A stretch of DNA of 64,000 nucleotides from Tritrichomonas musculus (taxonomy: Eukaryota > Parabasalia > Tritrichomonadida > Tritrichomonadidae), in NCBI GenBank assembly GCA_039105265.1, contig JAPFFF010000001.1, forward strand, positions 4,278,001 through 4,342,000. Reading direction: 5' to 3'. Under the pieces are notes generated by a model, which made no database searches, was not told the origin of the DNA, and saw nothing but the letters and a program-made list of their open reading frames with translations. A program made the translations under genes and the position numbers. Below are positions 20,012 to 29,837 of the stretch, one piece after another (the stretch's first letter is position 1; the number at the start of each line of letters is the position of its first letter).

Positions 20012-20405
20012 TTTTAATTTCAGAGAAAAGGATTTTTTGATAAACTTTTACAATAATTATAACCAAATATTCTCACAATTGAAATGAAAGATTTTGAAAA
20101 GAATACTCCAATAACACCATATTAATAAACGCTTATTGTTTATACGATTTAAATGGAATCTAATTGTTTAATATGTTCGTTATGTAAAGGTTTTCATCTG
20201 TTGTATAAAAGGATTAAAATAAGTGAATAAATGCAATCTATCTAAATAGGGAGCAAATAGATACTCTTCAAAAAAGAAAAGTATTGATTTTGTTTTATTT
20301 GGTTTTTATGTATTTAAATACAATTATATTCATAAATCAAAATTAATTACTAAAATAAGATAAAATATTTAGTATACTTTTTTATATAAAGATAGAAAAT
20401 AAGTA
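20012..20405. other. Intergenic, AT-rich
   Basis: A 394-bp AT-rich spacer holding the 5' flank of the exportin gene. No clear TCAYW element lies close to that start, and nothing else stands out. Confidence 0.5.
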
Positions 20406-21140
20406 TCAATCTTTTTTGATTTTGTCTTCAGGGCCTTTCTTTTCTGTTTTATTATCATCATCTTTAATATTATCGTTTTTGGATTTAATATCTGTATCTT
20501 TTAATTCATTTTTATTATTTGGGTGTGACTTCATATTTGACTGTTTTTCTTCTTCTTCTTTTATATATTGGTGAACTTTGAAAAGATTAAGTCCTATAAA
20601 AATCAAGCCAAAGATAACTGGTATTGATATAGCTTTGATTATATCTTCAAATTCTGGAACTTGGGTTTTTGTGAATCTATAAATTTCTACTATTTTTAAA
20701 TCCATCCTATAAATAGAAAGTTCGAAATGGATAGGGCTAAAAACAAGAATTTGAAAATGCTTGGTTGCATTTTCCCACTGCCCTCTTGCAACTGGCATAT
20801 TTCTTTTATAATAGTTCATTACAGATGTAGTAATATGTTGCATTCCATCAATATTTAAGGAATCGTGTCTTTCAAATTCAATTGTGAACTTTTGCTGATT
20901 GTCTGGATCCAATTTAACATATACATCAAATTCATCATCAATTCCTTTAAGAGTTCCTTTTAATATGTTATATTTTTGTTTTTCAAAAGTAATTTCTAAA
21001 AAATTTGTTTCAGATAAAAAATCACCATCTCCAGACATATAATGAACTGTACTATTCCATATTCCTTTGATCAACCTTGTTAAATTTAGTTGCTTTTGTT
21101 CGGAAAAAGCAAATTGATGAAGAAATAGAAAAAATATCAT
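20406..21140 (-). CDS. Type I membrane protein with KXKXX ER-retrieval end
   Basis: A 244-aa protein from the ATG at 21140; the frame upstream of this has no other ATG. Residues 1-14 form a signal peptide (MIFFLFLHQFAFSEQ). A luminal beta-rich domain of about 150 residues follows (GIWNSTVHYMSGDGDFL, FVYV-type strands, MPVARGQWENATKHFQIL). One membrane helix lies at about 165-185 (AISIPVIFGLIFIGLNLF). The cytosolic tail is highly charged Lys/Asp/Asn and ends KIKKD, which fits the KXKXX dilysine COPI-retrieval signal. This predicts residence in the ER. I do not recognise the luminal domain; an ER membrane complex-type or chaperone-like role is a guess. The 5' end lies 35 bp from the tRNA-Thr gene on the same strand. 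Confidence 0.65.
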   Translation of the reverse strand: MIFFLFLHQFAFSEQKQLNLTRLIKGIWNSTVHYMSGDGDFLSETNFLEITFEKQKYNILKGTLKGIDDEFDVYVKLDPDNQQKFTIEFERHDSLNIDGMQHITTSVMNYYKRNMPVARGQWENATKHFQILVFSPIHFELSIYRMDLKIVEIYRFTKTQVPEFEDIIKAISIPVIFGLIFIGLNLFKVHQYIKEEEEKQSNMKSHPNNKNELKDTDIKSKNDNIKDDDNKTEKKGPEDKIKKD

Positions 21141-21162
21141 AATAATCTCTATCAAAAAAATC

Positions 21163-21174
21163 AAAGAAAAAAAA
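21163..21174 (-). terminator. RNA polymerase III terminator of tRNA-Thr
   Basis: Read on the minus strand, eight Ts follow the tRNA 3' end by one base, then CTTT: a standard Pol III oligo-T stop. It ends just before the next gene's start region. Confidence 0.8.
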
Positions 21175-21247
21175 TGCCTACGAGCGGAGTCGGACCGCCG
21201 ACCTTTCGCTTACAAGGCGAACGCAATAACCACTATGCTACGCAGGC
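21175..21247 (-). tRNA. tRNA-Thr (anticodon UGU)
   Basis: The 73-base minus-strand sequence folds into a full cloverleaf. The acceptor GCCTGCG pairs with CGTAGGC (one G-U). The D arm starts GCAT and contains AGTGGTTA. The anticodon stem TTCGC pairs with GCGAA around the loop CTTGTAA, giving anticodon TGT. The T arm is GGCGG-TCCGACT-CCGCT with one G-U. The discriminator is A; no intron and no encoded CCA. Internal A and B boxes are present (the B box reads GGTCCGACTCC, a C at the usual second T). It is flanked by protein genes on the same strand. Confidence 0.93.
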
Positions 21248-21427
21248 TGGATAATTTAAAAAATAAAAATATTATTACATAAAAACATTTGTTTTCCTTG
21301 AATCTCATGACTTTAATAAAATAATCAAAAAGGCAAAATAAAATTATTTATATATATTTATTTATAAACAAAACACATGTAATAAAGTCATCATTATGAA
21401 CAATGGTATTAATCATAATAATATATG

Positions 21428-22672
21428 TTAATCATGGCTTTTTGATTCTCCATTTATAAATGTATCTATAGTCTTTTTTGAGATTATCGTATCATCATCA
21501 GATACATCTGAATCAAGAAGCATTGATGCACCATCGTAAGATTCAAGAGATCCACTGGGAGGATTTGGTGCTTCTCTAATATTTTCCATTATTTTAATCA
21601 TCATTTCATTGAGGGATTTTTCAGTATTTTGATTTTCCATATTTGAAGGAACTATCTTAAGTCGGTAATCAGGCCCGTAATAGCCGAAATATTCTGTAAA
21701 AGGTAGCTTTGTGTCAACTTCTTCATCGAGTAGAATGGCTGTTTCATAAGCCCAGCATCTTGAAACATTTCGGACGGTATAACCGCCTCCTCCTACAACA
21801 AGCATTGGAATGCCAAAACTTTTTACAAATGCTACGCATTCTGCATGTCCATCTATTGTTAAATTAAAGCAGCCAAGCCTGTCGCCTGTTAACGAGTCTG
21901 ATCCACATTGGAGTAATATAGCTCCTGGCTTATACCATTGTATTAATGAACGAATGACTGGTTTGAATATTGATAAGTAACTTTGATCATCCATCCCATC
22001 ACGAAGTGGTACGTTGCAACAAAAATGCTTTCCACGACCAATTCCAATATCTTCGAGAGCCCCAGTTCCTGGAAAATAATTCCCAAATTTATGAAATGAT
22101 ACTGTTAATACTCTATCAGTGGTATAAAATGCTTCTTCAACGCCGTCTCCATGATGAATGTCAATATCAATATACATCACTCGATCAAAGTGTTCCAAAA
22201 GCTGTAGAATGCCTAAAACACAATCAGCAACATAGCAAAATCCACTAGCTTCGCCTTTTTTAGCGTGGTGGAGGCCGCCAGCCCAATTTATTGCTATGTC
22301 AGTTCGGTTGGAGTTCAATAAGCGTGCGCCTGTCATTGAACCGCCTGCTGAAATTTGACAAAATTCAAATAATCCATCAAAAACGGGAGAATCTTCACAA
22401 ATATTAAATTTATCGCAAAGGCCATTCATGTCAAGAGCGTTTTCTGGTGTCGCCATTTGTAAAAACTGAATGTATTCATCAGTATGAAATCGAGACATAT
22501 CAGTTGCTGTAGCACGTTCTGGAACCATTACATGCATTTTCTCAATAAGATTATATGCAACAATAAGACTGTGAGTCATCCGAACTCGGTGCGGCTTCAT
22601 CGGATGATCCTGTCTATATATAAAGCTGCCAACTTCATCATCATATAAATAAGTTACGCGTTTCTTTGTCAT
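21428..22672 (-). CDS. Class I histone deacetylase (RPD3/HDAC1-like)
   Basis: A 414-aa protein from the ATG at 22672 (MTKKRVTYLYDDEVGSF). The frame stays open upstream to 22759, but that extension has no counterpart in the family. All class I hallmarks are present: HPMKPHRVRMTHSLI near the start; WAGGLHHAKKGEASGFCYV (about 126, the catalytic His pair); DIDIHHGDGVEEAFY (about 168, zinc ligands Asp and His); SFHKFGNYFPGTG; QCGSDSLTGDRLGCFNLT with the third zinc ligand Asp; and GGGGYTVRNVSRCW with the catalytic Tyr. It removes acetyl groups from histone lysines in the nucleus, normally inside Sin3 or NuRD-like corepressor complexes. The C-terminal about 50 residues are acidic and Ser/Asp-rich (LLDSDVSDDD), as is common in RPD3 proteins. 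Identification is very secure. Confidence 0.96.
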   Translation of the reverse strand: MTKKRVTYLYDDEVGSFIYRQDHPMKPHRVRMTHSLIVAYNLIEKMHVMVPERATATDMSRFHTDEYIQFLQMATPENALDMNGLCDKFNICEDSPVFDGLFEFCQISAGGSMTGARLLNSNRTDIAINWAGGLHHAKKGEASGFCYVADCVLGILQLLEHFDRVMYIDIDIHHGDGVEEAFYTTDRVLTVSFHKFGNYFPGTGALEDIGIGRGKHFCCNVPLRDGMDDQSYLSIFKPVIRSLIQWYKPGAILLQCGSDSLTGDRLGCFNLTIDGHAECVAFVKSFGIPMLVVGGGGYTVRNVSRCWAYETAILLDEEVDTKLPFTEYFGYYGPDYRLKIVPSNMENQNTEKSLNEMMIKIMENIREAPNPPSGSLESYDGASMLLDSDVSDDDTIISKKTIDTFINGESKSHD

Positions 22673-23152
22673 GGATATTGAAAAATATAAGAATTCTAAT
22701 AGCACAGACCACTTTTTCAGAATAAAATAATCGTCCATTTTTGGATCTATATTTATCATAGAATTGACTAAAAATTCTTTGTGTTTTTTGTTGATTTCTT
22801 CATTTGTGCCATATAAAGAATATGTTAAACACGAAATAATTGAAAATTTTCAGAATTGAGATCATTATTTGATTAATATTTTATCATAAAAATGGTTAAT
22901 TTAGATAAACGAAGAGCCTAATGGGCTTCTTAAATTGATATAATTTATTAATTAATGGCTATAATCAGCATAAAATAAGTAAACAAAGATTTTTATTTTT
23001 TTTAAAAGCAGAGTGAAAAAAGCACAAATGGAGGGTCATACATAAAAAAGTTTGATCAAAATGAAATTTATAAATAAATAAAATTTTTGATATTTAGTAA
23101 AATTTAGATTTAAGAAGAGTTTTTCACATTGATATAATTGCTCAGTAATTAT
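22673..23152. other. Intergenic, AT-rich
   Basis: A 480-bp AT-rich spacer that includes the HDAC 5' leader. A short open extension of the HDAC frame to 22759 is judged untranslated. Nothing else is visible. Confidence 0.5.
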
Positions 23153-24670
23153 TTACAATTCATCAAGATCGCTACCAACTTCTTCCTTATCGTCTTCATC
23201 AAGAGTAGGATGCTCTTTCTTAGCTTCTCTCTGTTGAACCATTAGAGGTGATTCTTTGGCAAATGCAATAGAAATAGTTGATATTCCCATTGCTATTCCA
23301 CAAATGAGCCATAAACCAATTTTATAACCTTTTTCTGAGTTAGCACCCTCGCCATGTTCAACACCTTCTGGGAATGGGAACTTTGCAATAACTTCACCAG
23401 ATATGTTCTGGAAAACAGCTGATGATAAGAAAGTGAAAATGTTAGCACAACCAACAGCAGTACCAGCCATTGAAGGATGGAAATATTCTCTAATAAGCGG
23501 ATAGCAAACACTAGTCTGAGCATTTGTAAACATTCCAATTAACAAAAAGAGAATGATAATTCCAAAGTAATTAACTTTATTTCCAAGAATTGCAAAGATT
23601 ACAATAGCTATTGTTGCAATTCCAGCAGTGCCGCATAATACCCATTTTCGTGTCTTAAAGAGGGATGAAAGTGGTGGAACCAAAAGACTTCCTGCAATTA
23701 AACCGAAAGATAAAGCCATTTGGGTATTGCCAACTTTGGATTTAGAATATCCATAGCAATCGGTTAAGAATGGGCCAGCCCACATTCCACTGATGTCGAA
23801 GTAAGGTCCACTGCAAAAAACAGAGTAAACAATAACAATCCAAAGCCATGGGTAGCAAATAGCTTGCTTGAAATTGTTCCAGAGTTGCATAAGTTTTTCT
23901 TTAAGTGTTGATTCGGCATCTTCAGATTTCTTGGCAAGATCAATATTTACAGGTTCGTAGCCAAATGATGTTGGATCACCACGAACAAAGATCAAGAGTA
24001 AAACTGACAATAAAATACCAATTCCACCAATTCCATAGAAACACCATCTCCAACCAATTTTTTCAGAGAGGGATGAAAGTGGTCCTTGTGCAATGATACC
24101 ACCAGCACCTCCAATTGCTAATGCTATACCGCACATTTGGGCGTATAATCTTAAAGGGAACCAGTTAGCAATAATACGAATAAGTGGAACATAGGTTGGA
24201 CCGCATCCAAGACCTACCAAGAAACGTCCAACACATCCGACAGATAATGATTTAGAAAAGCCGCAAATGATAGCTCCAAGCCCTGCAACCAATTGACAAG
24301 CACCGATAACATAGGCAGGATCAATAACATCGGCAAGAAGTCCAGCAAATGGTTGAACAAATGCATAAGGATAGAAATAAATTGATGAAAAGATACCTAA
24401 ATCTTTGATTGGGCAGTTATAATCGGGAGCCATATCTTTTGAAACAATTGATGGGCAAGTTCTTTGAAAGAAAACAAGAGCATACAAAAGGCAGTAGATG
24501 ATAAAACCTCCGATTCTTCTAACATGGAAGCTCATTGGACGTTGAATTCCGGATTTATCAATTAATTCATTATCACTGCTAACATCCTTAGCTGATTTTG
24601 ATCCATATTTAACTGTTTCTTGTGATTTAAATTTTGTATCTGTGCTGCTCTCATCAGAATTTGATTCCAT
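23153..24670 (-). CDS. Major facilitator superfamily transporter
   Basis: A 505-aa protein with about 12 membrane helices between an N-terminal polar tail (about 50 residues, Ser/Asp/Lys-rich) and an acidic C-terminal tail. The MFS motif A region appears as PFAGLLADVIDPAYVIG after helix 2. Helix 4 carries GRFLVGLGCGPTYVPLIRI, and helix 5 is Gly-rich (GIALAIGGAGGIIAQGPLSS), as in the organic phosphate/anion and nitrate-like porters. A central loop of about 45 charged residues separates the two six-helix halves. The substrate cannot be read from the sequence; sugar-phosphate, organic anion or drug transport are all possible. It acts in the plasma membrane or an internal membrane. The start at 24670 gives a normal tail and is followed upstream by non-coding AT-rich DNA. 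Confidence 0.88.
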   Translation of the reverse strand: MESNSDESSTDTKFKSQETVKYGSKSAKDVSSDNELIDKSGIQRPMSFHVRRIGGFIIYCLLYALVFFQRTCPSIVSKDMAPDYNCPIKDLGIFSSIYFYPYAFVQPFAGLLADVIDPAYVIGACQLVAGLGAIICGFSKSLSVGCVGRFLVGLGCGPTYVPLIRIIANWFPLRLYAQMCGIALAIGGAGGIIAQGPLSSLSEKIGWRWCFYGIGGIGILLSVLLLIFVRGDPTSFGYEPVNIDLAKKSEDAESTLKEKLMQLWNNFKQAICYPWLWIVIVYSVFCSGPYFDISGMWAGPFLTDCYGYSKSKVGNTQMALSFGLIAGSLLVPPLSSLFKTRKWVLCGTAGIATIAIVIFAILGNKVNYFGIIILFLLIGMFTNAQTSVCYPLIREYFHPSMAGTAVGCANIFTFLSSAVFQNISGEVIAKFPFPEGVEHGEGANSEKGYKIGLWLICGIAMGISTISIAFAKESPLMVQQREAKKEHPTLDEDDKEEVGSDLDEL

Positions 24671-25554
24671 TTATAAAAATTTGGCTTGTAAGAAAAATGA
24701 TTTAAAAAAATTGAGTTTGAGCTAAACTTTTTCTAATTTTTTATGAACACATTTCATCAGAAATAATAATAGAAAAAGTTAATTATCATATCTTCTGAAA
24801 TAATGATTTCATTTGGTTGAAACTTTTTCTGAACATCATAGATTGATCTTTGATTTTCATTCCTCTATTTTTTGCAAAGAATAATGTTTAAATTCAAAAG
24901 GGATATAATATGTAGATATCACCGATGATAATATGAAAAAGCTCAAACGTTAATTAGCTATATTCTCAAAATATAAAATCAAACAAACTTTTTAAGATAA
25001 ATATTTAACAAAGCCATTATCATCAAAAAAGTTTTATCGTATTTGAATTATTATGTGTGGGTAAAATATTCTAACTCAATTCAAATAGTCTGAATTTTAA
25101 AATTAAAATACAATTATCAATATTTAAAGATATAAATGAAGATGGAATCTTTATATTCTCAATGGTCAAAGGATCATTCAATATTTGTCTTATCGTTTAT
25201 ATTCAATTTCTTTCAATAATTTCATAAGTAGGATGTAAATTTCTTAATAATTAATAATATTAAAATGGCATATCAAGTTTTTGAATAAGAATGTTAAAGA
25301 TTTAAAAAAATACTTTCATGTCTATTTAAGTTCAGAAGTGTTCCAAAAAAAAAAAATCATATTTTTCATAAAATAATAAAAATATGATTATTATTTGTAA
25401 TAAATAATTAAATTTTACATGAAATTGAATTAAATTTTGAATTATCACTCAATTGAAATTTCAATATCTTTTTTAACAAAACTTTTGTTTTAATACATAT
25501 AATTCAAAAAGTAGTTTTATTCGGTATAGTAAGACGATAAACGAGTAAACATCA
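24671..25554. other. Intergenic, AT-rich
   Basis: The left part of a 5.2-kb gene desert. It consists of AT-rich DNA with no reading frame or repeat that I can support. Confidence 0.5.
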
Positions 25555-27390
25555 GAAAAACCGGTCGATATCGTAAACTTTTTCATAAAATCGTACTCAA
25601 ATATTTCATAAAGATGTTCAAAATTGAATGAAAAATGATATTGAAAAGGCTCTCAAATATAACTCAAATATCTTTTTAAAAAGTTTTTTAAAATTTTTAA
25701 AATTTTATAATTTCTACATGTGTATGGCAACTTCGAAATAACGTATTTTTATGTTTATTGTTTTAAAAATATCTCACAATAATATATATATTTTAAGTTA
25801 TTTTACTTTTTAATTTAATATTTATATACTAATAAATAATATATATTAATATATATACCAAATATAAAAATTTTTAGTTTTTCAAAAATTACAGATATCT
25901 CTCTAAATGAAAAAAAAATGTAAAAAGTATTGTTAATATTCATGCTTAACTAATTAGTATAATTGATGTTTAACGATTATTATTCATTTCTCCTCATTGA
26001 TACAGGTGTAACCAATGCTTTTTGAAAAAAAAAATGAAAGATTTGCATTTTTCTTGGAATGATATGAATGCTTCATTTAGTTACTACGTTTTATACTTAG
26101 ACATTAGTGTATATATTTTATCTAAATAAATTAAATTTATCAATATTCTTGTTTTGCACGTTTATATAGACTTTTACTCAATGCATTAAATCAACAGTCA
26201 ATTTAGATTAATTTCATATAATAATATGCAAATATATATATTGAAATTAGTATAGATATATATTATAATAATTTCTTTAAATACTCTATATTTGAACAGA
26301 TACATATATTTTTTTGTGACAATAAAATTCAATGCACGAAAAAAGAGATTTTGTGAATGAATAGAAATGTATTGAAATTTTCAGATAAAATACTTCTATT
26401 CAATTTTTTATTTCAATGTAATATTGAAAAATATTGAGAGATATAATTTTTATAATTAATCGGATTTTTAATTGTTCTATTATTTTGGAACAAATTTTAG
26501 ATTTTTTAAATAAAAGCAAAAATATGTTAATTAATATTTGATCTATCATTCATTATAATAAATAAATGATTTAATTTTATTTGTCAATCAAAATAAAAAT
26601 AAATTACAGTAAAGGACATTTTATTTCATATTTAACTTTTTAAAAAATCATTATAATCTGTTAAATATGCATAATAATAAATATAATATTAAGTATAAAA
26701 ATATTTTTAATGAATATCGATTTCAAATTTCAGATATATAAAATAAAAACCCTTAAACACTGATAAGGAATCATAACTGATTGATAGTTGAATATTGACT
26801 GAAAGTAGCATGGTTGTTTAAATTGGAATGATATACCATTAGATTTTTTTATAATACTTTTGTAATTTAAGTTATTGAAATAAATATTTCCTTTACTATA
26901 CTATAAATATAGTGTTTTCTATTAAACTATTTAACATTATTGGATTAAACATCAATATTAGAATTTTTACAATTAATCATTAAGTATTGAAAATATTTTA
27001 TTTTTATAGAAATATTTAAATGTATGGTATTATTTCCTTGTTAAATTTCAAAAACACGATTATTCATGAATATATTTATATTTTATTATTCTCAGAAAAA
27101 ATTGAGATAAATAATTTTTAATGCAAATATTCACAAAAAATTCAATTAATAATTAAAGAAATAAGAATATGTTTATATATGCAAAAAAAATAATTAGTTT
27201 TTATTTGATCATATTATATACATATATATATACTATAGAATATATATTTACAATATTTTAAAAAACTATTTTTTTTTTGTTTTTTTTTTGAAGTTGCCAT
27301 ACACATATTTCTACCGGTTTTTGAATAAGAATCATAGAAAAGCATTTCTATGAGTTTAATGAAAAAGTTGATGATGTAGACCAGTTTTTC
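25555..27390. mobile_element. Decayed DNA element with imperfect inverted ends
   Basis: The left edge (GAAAAACCGGTCGATATC, continuing to AACTTTTTCAT) and the reverse complement of the right edge (GAAAAACTGGTCTACATC, continuing to AACTTTTTCAT) match at about 25 of the first 30 bases. A second inner inverted pair, TGTGTATGGCAACTTC, is perfect over 16 bases (25719-25734 and 27290-27305). The 1.5-kb interior is AT-rich and non-coding. The diverged ends suggest an old, non-autonomous DNA transposon. No target duplication is recognisable. Confidence 0.45.
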
Positions 27391-27570
27391 GTGATGTCGG
27401 CAGCAGGGTTGTCGATCGATGATGATAAATATCGATTATCGGCTCATTATCGATAGTCCGATAATATCGATAAAAATTTGTTCGATAACCAATAATTATC
27501 GATAAATACGTTAAGCAAAACCGCCGATATTTGGTCACTATCGGACGGTTACGGTTCGATATTCTCCGAT
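27391..27570. repeat. Cluster of TATCG/CGATA words
   Basis: In about 180 bp the word CGAT or its partner ATCG occurs more than ten times, often as the palindrome TATCGATA and in forms such as CCGATAATATCGATAA. The patch is GC-richer than its surroundings and could form many small hairpins. Its origin is unknown. It sits directly between two putative DNA elements. Confidence 0.55.
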
Positions 27571-27626
27571 ATTTTATAATAAAATTTCCATACTTTTTTT
27601 TTACATTTTTGATTAAAATTTGGAAT

Positions 27627-28529
27627 ATAGGGGTTTCGACGATAAGAAAATGTCAGAAAATTGAATGAAAATAGGAAATATCTGAAGGATTTTTAAAAAA
27701 ATATTGCCATTCGATAGAAAAACATACAAACTTTAAAAATATTTATTTATTTATTGTAAATATCTATAGGCAGTCGAGATTCCGCTTTTTTAATTTGAGA
27801 AGGTCTGTTTGAACCAAATTTTAATTTTAACTTTCATTTTAACAAAAGGAATCAAAAGAAAGTTGGGACGTTATTTCAAAATTCGAAGAATTTGGAGACA
27901 AATAAGCTAAATTTTATCATATTTCACTGATATAGCACATCAAAAAGTTTGATTATATAATAGTCATTAAAAAAAAAGCATATATCAAAGTATTAAAAGC
28001 GCTTTATGTATTATATTACGATAACGGTTTGCGTATTTTACAATCTTGTACAAGATTATAAAATATAAAAAAAATTAGATACTCAGAACGAATATGTATT
28101 TTAATACAATTAATTTTAATTTTGTAGAATAATTGCTTTAGAAGCATAATCCAGAATTATATCAACTCTGCTATATTATTTAAGATATTCCAAATTTTGA
28201 AAAAATCAAATTCAAATGGCGATTAAACAAACAAGATTTCTTAAATATTGTCATATCTCTATTGATGTAAAACTATATTTTTATCATTTTTATTTCTGTT
28301 TTAATGAATAATCAACTATTCAATAAATCATATGCTTTTTTAGATTCTTTAATCAATCAAACAAACCTTGTTAAATTTAAAAAGTGGTATTTCCACTGCT
28401 AATAGACATTTTGGAAAAATAAATTTATATTTATTTAGAAACTATTATGCACATTAAATTTTTATATTTTATAAATTGATTTACCAGAGTTTTTTTTTAT
28501 CGGTTTTTTTCTATCGTCGAAACCCCTAT
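27627..28529. mobile_element. MITE-like element, 18-bp perfect inverted ends, TA target site
   Basis: ATAGGGGTTTCGACGATA at 27627-27644 is matched perfectly and inverted at 28512-28529. With TA as the duplicated target, the ends are GGGGTTTCGACGATA, as expected for a Tc1/mariner-mobilised non-autonomous element. The interior of about 870 bp is AT-rich without coding frames. The perfect ends in such AT-rich DNA are very unlikely by chance. Confidence 0.6.
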
Positions 28530-28972
28530 GTCTTCCCAAAAAATTTTGATATAGATTTTAAATGAACTTGGCTGTTTAAAATTTGAAAAAATAATATAAA
28601 TAATATTCTCAATTTTGAACAATTTATATATCAGGAATAATGAAGTAACAATTTATAATTACAAATAATTATGAATTTATTTGTAGTATATATTATAAAT
28701 ATATTTTTCAAACTCATGATCACAAGAAAAAAAAAAAGATAAACAAATTTGAAAAAATTTAGAAAATAAAAAATTTTGAATAAAAAAACAATTACTCAGA
28801 AAAAAAAATCAAAAATATAGGCTGAATGTATTTACGCTATTCACATTTTGAATTGATAGTTCTCAATTCGTTCAGAGATGCATTGAAAAATACTTTCAAT
28901 TTTTTGAAAGGATTTTATATTCAGAAATATTTTGTTTAACCTTTCAAATTGAATAGAATATTAATATTTTAT

Positions 28973-29143
28973 AAATATATGAATATCTTATTAAAAAAAT
29001 TCACAATATAGTTTCCAATCTCGTTGAAATAGATGTTATCATATATTTAGAACTTATATATTATATTATAATTATGATTACGTAATTTTTAAATTTGAAA
29101 GGAACGAAATTGAGAGTATCATTCAAATTGGCTATAATTAATT
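28973..29143 (+). repeat. 171-bp direct repeat, copy A
   Basis: Near-identical (about three differences) to 29348-29518, at an offset of exactly 375 bp. It includes the words TTTCCAATCTCGTTGAAATA and GGAACGAAATTGAGAGTATC. Confidence 0.85.
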
Positions 29144-29280
29144 CAAAATATATAAAATCTGTAAAACTTAAATATCATTAATAATATAATAGATAATAAA
29201 AATATAATTTATTATATATTATTTATACAATAATATACAGGTATTTATTGTATTTATGTCTCATATAAATGAGTTAAAAA

Positions 29281-29318
29281 AAATTGAAAGGAACGAAATT
29301 GAGAGTATCATTCAAATT
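29281..29318 (+). repeat. Partial third copy of the 171-bp repeat end
   Basis: The last part of the repeat (AAATTGAAAGGAACGAAATT onward, to CATTCAAATT) recurs between the two full copies. Confidence 0.7.
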
Positions 29319-29347
29319 AAAATAATCAATTCAAAAAAGAAAAAAAC

Positions 29348-29518
29348 AAAATATATAAATATCTTATTAAAAAAATTCACAATATAGTTTCCAATCTCGT
29401 TGAAATAGATGATATCATATATTTAGAACTTATATATTATATTATCATTATGATTACGTAATTTTTAAATTTGAAAGGAACGAAATTGAGAGTATCATTC
29501 AAATTGGCTATAATTAAT
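29348..29518 (+). repeat. 171-bp direct repeat, copy B
   Basis: The second full copy, lying 320 bp before the transposase gene. See copy A. It could be part of a transposon flank or a separate dispersed repeat. Confidence 0.85.
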
Positions 29519-29837
29519 TTTTTCCAACCAGAATTAATTCAAAAAAGAAAAAAAAATTAATATTTTTAATCAAAAATATAATTTTTTATTATCATATTTC
29601 GTACAATATAATTTCATATTTTCTCTTTGATTGTTGATAAAAGATATTAAACTTTTTCAAAGGTGTGTTTAAAATGCAACTCTGATATTTGGAGAAATTT
29701 ATTTAAATGCTTTTCTGGATATATATTCAAAAAATAATATAATTAAATATTAAATGATCGTTAACTGTTTTTTATTCAATTTTTGAATTAATTTTTATCG
29801 ATATACGTTAAACCTTAACGTACAAAATATTTTTTAA
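29519..29837. other. 5' flank of the transposase gene
   Basis: AT-rich, with a hairpin at 29805-29821 (ACGTTAA, loop ACC, TTAACGT) just before the transposase ATG. No terminal inverted repeat was found that matches the 3' side of the gene. Confidence 0.4.

Noticed and set aside
22673-22759. N-terminal extension of the HDAC
   Set aside because: Class I HDACs start close to the conserved V-x-Y-x-Y/D-x-D block; the extension looks like untranslated leader.
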